Assembly (NCBI GenBank): GCA_002706765.1
Contig: PAJV01000010.1
Location: 91,171 to 155,170 of the forward strand
DNA: 64,000 bases
Reading direction: 5' to 3'
Source of the DNA: Gimesia sp.
Lineage (GTDB): Bacteria > Planctomycetota > Planctomycetia > Planctomycetales > Planctomycetaceae
Shown here one piece after another: positions 59,405 to 64,000 of this stretch. Position 1 is the stretch's first letter, and each line of letters begins with the position of its first letter. Below the pieces are notes generated by a model. It saw only the letters and a program-made list of their open reading frames with translations. It had not been told where the DNA came from and did no database searches. The translations under genes were made by a program, and so were the position numbers.

Positions 59405-60097
59405 TTGAATTCTGTACCATCTAAAATTATATACTGGCATGACGGAAGCGAATGTTGTGACAAGATCTGGGAGGCTGCCTACCGACGATTTGAGACGCCT
59501 CTGCAGGAATTGAAAAAGTTTCAGAAGCGTTTAACACAATTAGGCCTCTCTGCGTGGGATAAAGACCTGGATGTAGTAGAACTGTTCTGCGGACAGGGAA
59601 CAGGTCTGATAGCACTGGAAAAAATGGGATTTAAATCCATTTCTGGAGTCGATCTTTCTCCCCATTTGCTTGAGCAGTATCAAGGAGCGGCAAAATTATA
59701 CGTAGGTGATTGTCGTGATCTGAAGTTTGATAACAGCCGTGATGTCCTGATTGTGCAAGGTGGATTGCATCATTTACCTGTTCTGCTGCCCACTGATCTT
59801 GAGCAAACTTTACAATAGATGCATCGAGTGTTGCGGCAGAATGGACGTATTGAGATTGTCGAGCCGTGGATAACACCATTCCTTCAAGCCGTCCATTTCC
59901 TCTGCAAGAATCATTTTATCAGGAAGATCTGGCCGAAGTTGGATGCACTTAGTGTTATGATAGAACAGGAACGATCAACTTATGAGCAATGGTTATATCA
60001 GCCCGAAGTAATACTGACATTATTAAAACGTGATTTCCAGCCAGAGCAGCAACTGATCGGGTATGGCAAGCTCATGTATGTAGGACGTAAGCAGTGA
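59405..60097 (+). pseudogene. Class I methyltransferase gene interrupted by an in-frame TAG
   Basis: One reading frame encodes a complete methyltransferase of about 230 residues except for TAG at 59816-59818. The upstream part (137 residues from TTG 59405, AGGAA upstream) has motif I VVELFCGQGTG (57-67), GVDLS and LIVQGGLHH; the downstream part resumes at ATG 59819 with MHRVLRQNGRIEIVEPW, exactly the sequence expected after LEQTLQ in this fold. A single nonsense change from a sense codon, a sequencing error, or translation restarting at the adjacent ATG are all possible. I list it as a pseudogene pending checking. Confidence 0.7.
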
Positions 60098-60197
60098 GTC
60101 TGACAGCTTTACGTCCCCGATCTCTCTTGATATACCGGGTGTTCGATATAGATCATGAAAACGCAACTTTCGAAAAGACGTGTCTGAGAAAATAATC

Positions 60198-61763
60198 ATG
60201 CAGCAGTTTACTTTGCTCCTGTTAGTGACTGTATTGATATGCTTGTTTCACAGCGAGGCGACTGCGGAACAGCCCAACATCATCGTGATCATGGCGGATG
60301 ATCTGGGGTATGGTGATGTTTCCTGTTACGGTGCCACAGAACTGAAGACTCCGCACATTGACCAACTGGCAGCAGCAGGTTTGCGATTTACCAGCGGCTA
60401 TTGTTCTGCTTCGACCTGTACTCCCACTCGTTATTCCTTTTTGACCGGTACTTACGCTTTTCGAGGGGGACGGACCGGCATCGCGCCTCCCAATGCCCCT
60501 GCGATCATTCAACCGGGAACAGAAACGGTTGCCTCTATTCTGAGCCGAGACGGTTATGCTACCGCGGTGATCGGGAAATGGCATCTGGGACTCGGGGGGG
60601 AAGCCGGGCCGAACTGGAATGGACAACTGAAACCGGGACCTCTGGAAATCGGTTTCGATACCTGCTTTCTGCTGCCGACGACCAATGATCGGGTACCTCA
60701 GGTCTATGTCAAAGATCATCGCGTACTCAATCTTGATCCTGCTGATCACCTATGGGTCGGGAATAAAAAACCGAGTTCCAATCACCCTACCGGTCTGACC
60801 CATCGAGAGACGCTTAAAATGGACTGGTCGCACGGGCATAACTCGACTATTCATAATGGCATCAGCCGCATCGGTTTTTATACTGGCGGTCATGCTGCCC
60901 GCTTTCGCGACGAAGATCTGGCTGACAAGTGGGTCGAGAAATCAGTCGAGTTTATTGAGCAACATCAAAACCAACCTTTCTTCCTGTTTTTTGCCTCACA
61001 TGACATTCACGTTCCACGGATGCCTCATGAACGGTTTCAGGGAAAGACCAGCCTGGGCTTCCGTGGCGATTCGATCATTCAGCTTGACTGGTGTGTGGGG
61101 GAATTGATGAAAACATTAGATCGCTTGAAACTGGCTGAAAATACGCTGGTAGTATTCTGTTCCGACAATGGTCCGGTTCTCGATGACGGATACAAAGACG
61201 GAGCGATCAAAAAGATCGGAACCCATAGAGCCGCAGGACCTTATTCGGGAGGAAAGTACAGCGTCTATGAAGGGGGAACCCGGACGCCATTCATTACTCG
61301 CTGGAAAGGCCGCATCAAACCGGGCGTGAGTCAGGAACTGGTTTGTACGATTGACTTACCCGCGAGTCTGGCTTCTTTGACGGAGCAGAAACTGTCACCA
61401 GGGAGTTGTCGGGACAGTTTCAATCTTCTGGGGGCTCTGTTGGGAGAAGTGAACTCCAGGGGGCGCGCAGAACTCGTGCAGCAGAATAACGGTAATAACG
61501 GAACCTATGCGTTACGAGCCGGAAATTGGAAACTGCATCGCTATGACAAACAGACTGCGCGAAATGTGGTGGTGGAACAACAACTGGAAAATACGGTTGT
61601 TCCCCGATTTCAACTTTTCAATCTGGAAGAGGATCCCGCAGAGAAGAACGACGTTTCAGCAGAGCATCCGGAAGTGGTCGAGCGCCTGAAGCGTCGCCTG
61701 ACAGAAATCATACAGCAGGATCAAAGTCGTCCTGAAGCTCAGTCTGCAGACAGGAAAAACTGA
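60198..61763 (+). CDS. Secreted sulfatase, arylsulfatase A-like
   Basis: A 521-residue sulfatase from ATG 60198 (a GTG at 60180 is in frame). The signal peptide (1-23) ends near ATAEQPN. CTPTR at 74-78 is the formylglycine motif, DD at 34-35 and SDNG (near 322-325) hold calcium ligands, and GKWHLG at 126-131 is intact. GLTHRETLKMDWSHGHNS and AGPYSGGKYSVYEGGTRTPF are typical of S1 family members. Periplasmic hydrolysis of sulfate esters is expected. Fragments of a hydrolase and of another sulfatase lie immediately downstream. Confidence 0.9.
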   Translation: MQQFTLLLLVTVLICLFHSEATAEQPNIIVIMADDLGYGDVSCYGATELKTPHIDQLAAAGLRFTSGYCSASTCTPTRYSFLTGTYAFRGGRTGIAPPNAPAIIQPGTETVASILSRDGYATAVIGKWHLGLGGEAGPNWNGQLKPGPLEIGFDTCFLLPTTNDRVPQVYVKDHRVLNLDPADHLWVGNKKPSSNHPTGLTHRETLKMDWSHGHNSTIHNGISRIGFYTGGHAARFRDEDLADKWVEKSVEFIEQHQNQPFFLFFASHDIHVPRMPHERFQGKTSLGFRGDSIIQLDWCVGELMKTLDRLKLAENTLVVFCSDNGPVLDDGYKDGAIKKIGTHRAAGPYSGGKYSVYEGGTRTPFITRWKGRIKPGVSQELVCTIDLPASLASLTEQKLSPGSCRDSFNLLGALLGEVNSRGRAELVQQNNGNNGTYALRAGNWKLHRYDKQTARNVVVEQQLENTVVPRFQLFNLEEDPAEKNDVSAEHPEVVERLKRRLTEIIQQDQSRPEAQSADRKN

Positions 61764-61766
61764 GAT

Positions 61767-62303
61767 GTGAAAGCTTTTTCGATCCGATTCTATATAGAAC
61801 TCTGCATGGCTCTGCTGGATGCCAAACGTGCCGTTCGTCTGGTGAGGCATCATACAAACGAATGGGGGCTGGATTCGTATCAAATCGGGATCGCCGGTTA
61901 TTCCGCGGGAGGAAATCTGGCAATGAATCTGGCTGCCAATTTTGACAGCGGAGATCCACAGGCAACTGACCCGGTTGAAGGTGAAAGCAGTCGTCCCGAC
62001 TTTGCGATTGGTCTGGCGACCTGGCATTGGAGACAGAAGACATCACCATTTACATTTCGAAAAGACAGTCCTCCTGTATTTCTGGTGCATGCGACAAATG
62101 ATGGAATCAAGGGCGGAGCGCCGATCGAAATGCCGAAAGAAATCGAGGCAGATCTTCTCAAACTGAGTGTGCCGGTTAAGCTGGCCCTCTTTGATGTAGG
62201 CGCACACGGCGTGGGAAATCTGATCCCTCAACGTGTGAAAAGAGGATTTCCTCCAGCGAAATGGCCTGAGCTGTTTTTAAGCTGGTATCAGAGTTTGAAC
62301 TGA
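61767..62303 (+). pseudogene. N-terminally truncated alpha/beta hydrolase
   Basis: A 178-codon frame from GTG 61767. From LDAKRAVRLVRHH on, it matches the second half of BD-FAE/esterase-type alpha/beta hydrolases: nucleophile motif GYSAGG, Asp in HATNDGIKGG and His in AHGVG. The N-terminal third, with the HGGG oxyanion-hole motif, is absent, and the first 15 residues look unrelated. Intact relatives are about 280-320 residues. It starts 3 nt after the sulfatase stop, so it may still be translated but is probably inactive. Confidence 0.7.
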
Positions 62304-62362
62304 AACCCGATTGTCGCGGGAAGGCTTCAGGTATATCCTTTTGACCGAATTCATGAAGACTC

Positions 62363-63034
62363 TTAGAAAAGAGCTGGCATCATCTGGGAATTCAGTTCGT
62401 TCCAGCGTGTTTGTAATTCGATTCGCTTCTTAGTATTTTCCGTCGCGAGATCAATTGTTTCGCTCTGATCACTGGCGAGGTTGTAAAGCTCCCAGACTGG
62501 TTTCTCGAGTGTTCCCCGCATCTGGACGATCTTCCATGCACCGCTGCGGAGTGCAGCTCTGCGTCCCTGTCGCCAGAAGAATTCCGAGTTTGATAACTCT
62601 GTTTCCTGTTTCAACAGGAAGGGAAATAAATTGCGGCCATCGAGATTTTGAGGGAGCGCCGCTCCAGCAAGTGCCGCCGCAGTCGGAAACAGATCCAGGC
62701 TACTGACAGGTACATTGACAGTCTGTTTTGGTGCGAGTGTACCAGTCCAGCGCATCAGAAACGGGACACGCAAACCACCTTCATACATGCTCCCCTTCTC
62801 GCCGCGCAACGGAAGGTTACTGGAAGTCAGTTCGCGGGTGGGGCCTCCATTGTCACTCAGAAAAATTATCAGTGTTTTTTTATTCAATCCTGACAGCTTA
62901 ACCTGCTTGAGAATTTTACCAACGCTTTGATCCATTGAAGAAAGCATCGCTGCAAAGATCCGCCGGTGGATATCTTCGATCTGTGTGAATCGCTGCATAT
63001 CTTCCTTTTTTCCCTGCAACGGGCTATGTACAGC
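62363..63034 (-). pseudogene. C-terminal fragment of a sulfatase
   Basis: A frame of about 220 codons that matches the second half of S1 sulfatases: FLSDNGGPTRE, LPLRGEKGSMYEGGLRVPFLMRW, RSGAWKIVQ and ELYNLASDQSE. The first half, with the CxPxR formylglycine site, is missing. Similarity runs upstream past the first possible start codon (TTG 63019) through AVHSPLQGKK, which matches the conserved HxP region, and stops at a TAA at 63035-63037. The break therefore lies close to 63035, where the AT-rich segment begins. Confidence 0.8.
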
Positions 63035-63101
63035 TTATTGATAAACCACAAGTCTCATTTATCATCAATTTCCGCAAAAAAGCAGCCTGAAAAGGGGAAA
63101 A

Positions 63102-63386
63102 ATGATGAAAGAGATACTTATTGTGGTGTTACTGATTGTGGTTTGTTTGGTTGGATTGATGATGTTTAAACATGAGGTAAATACTGATGTATTAGGAGAC
63201 CCTCTAACTATGGATCAGACTGCTGATCCTCCATCAGCTCTTGTCCATGAGATAATATCGATCACGAGTGAGTATGGATGGAAAGATGATCCAACAAAAT
63301 TAAAACGAGTCCTTGAACTTGAAAAGATGATTAAGAATAAGTCTGATATTAACATTGATAATTGCGATTTTGTCAAAATGAAATAA
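63102..63386 (+). CDS. Small single-pass membrane protein, unknown
   Basis: A 94-residue protein starting at ATG 63102 after AAAGGGGAAAA. A strong N-terminal helix (ILIVVLLIVVCLVGLMM, about 5-21) is followed by a hydrophilic domain with no recognised family (SALVHEIISITSEYGWKDD, LKRVLELEKMIKNK). It heads a two-gene unit with the gene at 63401, 14 nt downstream, ending in a shared terminator. The AT-rich codon use is unlike the rest of the window, which suggests horizontal transfer. Confidence 0.55.
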   Translation: MMKEILIVVLLIVVCLVGLMMFKHEVNTDVLGDPLTMDQTADPPSALVHEIISITSEYGWKDDPTKLKRVLELEKMIKNKSDINIDNCDFVKMK

Positions 63387-63400
63387 TCCTTGGAGAACAA

Positions 63401-63631
63401 ATGAACGAATTAAAAAAGAAAATGGCTCAGATCAAACGCAAACTTAAATATCATGGATTTAATGTTGATACCATGTGGGCGGATGATGTTGTTAATCATC
63501 ACATTCATTTTGCAGTTTATTCGGGCAATAATAAAGAGGTTGCATATTGTACGGTCTATCGAGATAAAAAAGACAAGTGGAAAATCAAAATGGACCCAAG
63601 CCCATTTCTAAAAGATCTGATAGAATCTTAA
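63401..63631 (+). CDS. Small unknown protein, second gene of a two-gene unit
   Basis: A 76-residue protein from ATG 63401, with GGAG seven nt upstream. The N-terminus is lysine-rich (ELKKKMAQIKRKLKY); the rest (HIHFAVYSGNNKEVAYCTVYRDKKDKWKIKMDP) looks like a small beta-sheet domain with no family recognised. Gene order suggests that it works with the membrane protein before it, but no toxin or immunity motif was identified. Confidence 0.55.
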   Translation: MNELKKKMAQIKRKLKYHGFNVDTMWADDVVNHHIHFAVYSGNNKEVAYCTVYRDKKDKWKIKMDPSPFLKDLIES

Positions 63632-63640
63632 AGCAACTTT

Positions 63641-63667
63641 AAGCCCCTCTTAATGAGGGGCTTTTTT
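63641..63667 (+). terminator. Rho-independent terminator of the small two-gene unit
   Basis: AAGCCCCTC (63641-63649) and GAGGGGCTT (63655-63663) form a perfect 9-bp stem with a 5-nt loop, followed by T-run. It lies 10 nt after the stop codon of the second gene. Confidence 0.88.
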
Positions 63668-63679
63668 GTTGATGGCTGC

Positions 63680-63775
63680 GAGAAATTAGCAGCAACTATA
63701 ACAACTGCTAATTTGTGTGATCGGCGTGAGAAATTAGCAGCAACTATAGATTAAACTAATTTGTGAGCATAAATA
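63680..63775. repeat. Two tandem 48-bp repeats, each with an inverted repeat
   Basis: Two copies (63680-63727 and 63728-63775) share an identical 21-nt block at their start and the 10-nt block CTAATTTGTG 28 nt after each copy begins; the rest differs. In copy 1 AAATTAGCAG (63683-63692) and CTGCTAATTT (63705-63714) form a perfect 10-bp inverted repeat; in copy 2 the arms are AAATTAG (63731-63737) and CTAATTT (63756-63762). They lie between a terminator and the next small gene, so they may be operators, RNA hairpins or a recombination site. Confidence 0.75.
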
Positions 63776-63779
63776 CCAT

Positions 63780-63980
63780 ATGCCATCAGATCAACAATAC
63801 TTACAGATCCTAGCTCAACATTGTAAAGACGATCCTAATACAGTCTTCAAAAATGCGGAAAATAAACAACAAGCCATTGCGTATGGTAAATGGATTCACG
63901 AGTACAATAAGGTTAAGCAGCAACAACAACCAATTTTAAAAGCTGCGATAGCCCAAGACTGGCGGACTCCCGAAAAGTGA
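63780..63980 (+). CDS. Small Gln/Lys-rich protein, unknown
   Basis: A 66-residue protein starting at ATG 63780, four bases after the tandem repeats. It is rich in Gln, Lys and Asp, with QQYLQILAQHCKDD and YNKVKQQQQPILKAA, and no domain is recognised. No Shine-Dalgarno sequence is visible before the ATG. It belongs to the AT-rich end segment. It may be a real small gene or an artefact of a low-complexity stretch. Confidence 0.4.
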   Translation: MPSDQQYLQILAQHCKDDPNTVFKNAENKQQAIAYGKWIHEYNKVKQQQQPILKAAIAQDWRTPEK

Positions 63981-64000
63981 ATTATGCGGCCAGTTGTTGA

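Noticed and set aside
63680-63775. Integron attC sites in the tandem repeats
   Set aside because: The core-site sequences (RYYYAAC / GTTRRRY) are not in the required places and no integrase is visible, so the repeats are only listed as repeats.

Overview
The window looks like chromosomal DNA of a free-living planctomycete of the Planctomycetales, most like Gimesia (formerly Planctomyces maris). This is an inference from gene content: several secreted sulfatases, PQQ-type beta-propeller proteins, Gfo/Idh/MocA oxidoreductases (one with a Tat signal), a secreted GH114-like enzyme, an HU protein with a long tail, CsrA, and an ABC permease fused to a CPBP protease. Base composition is near 50% GC except for an AT-rich last kilobase. 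I saw no rRNA, tRNA, CRISPR array or intact insertion sequence.

Layout. 1-5.7 kb: DUF11 lipoprotein, STAS protein, serine beta-lactamase-like hydrolase, plsC-type acyltransferase, pdxJ. 6.4-11 kb: glnA, hsp20, a NagD-like HAD phosphatase and an Fe-S type cysH. 11-19.3 kb: GH114-like protein, sulfatase, large PQQ/malectin protein, membrane protein, trpS, pyrD. 19.5-24.4 kb: small lipoprotein, HU with tail, YkgJ-like protein, MobA-like protein, membrane glycosyltransferase. 24.8-29 kb: leuA with a downstream small membrane gene, and the sulfite reductase hemoprotein gene. 29.2-37.5 kb: pgpA, folD, small lipoprotein, a decayed gene, a Ser/Gly/His-rich secreted protein, M19 dipeptidase, DUF2007-like protein, YtqB-like methyltransferase, FAD oxidoreductase. 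37.5-49.5 kb: PQQ protein, NatA/NatB-like ABC system, sulfatase, dinB, two Gfo/Idh/MocA oxidoreductases, RNase Z-like hydrolase. 50-55.5 kb: csrA, acylphosphatase, ABC-2 permease, an ABC exporter-like protein with a degenerate ATPase, an HD hydrolase, DUF3124. 55.5-60.1 kb: a membrane glycosyltransferase, GT2 and two methyltransferases, the second broken by an in-frame TAG. 60.2-64 kb: a sulfatase, then truncated alpha/beta-hydrolase and sulfatase remnants abutting an AT-rich segment with three small unknown genes and a 48-bp tandem repeat.

The best regulatory find is ahead of leuA on the minus strand: an unlisted 17-codon leader peptide with 8 leucines, followed by mutually exclusive RNA pairings and a 13-bp terminator with a U-tract. 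This is the layout of classical ribosome-mediated leucine attenuation. Other points worth checking are a propeller protein with an embedded methyltransferase-like domain, an ABC protein that has lost all nucleotide-binding motifs, a sulfatase with Asp in place of the conserved GKWHLG histidine, and the junction near 63035.

The cysH and sulfite reductase products together cover reduction of activated sulfate to sulfide. Three intact sulfatases plus one fragment are the usual planctomycete equipment for attacking sulfated polysaccharides. No sulfatase-maturing enzyme is in the window.
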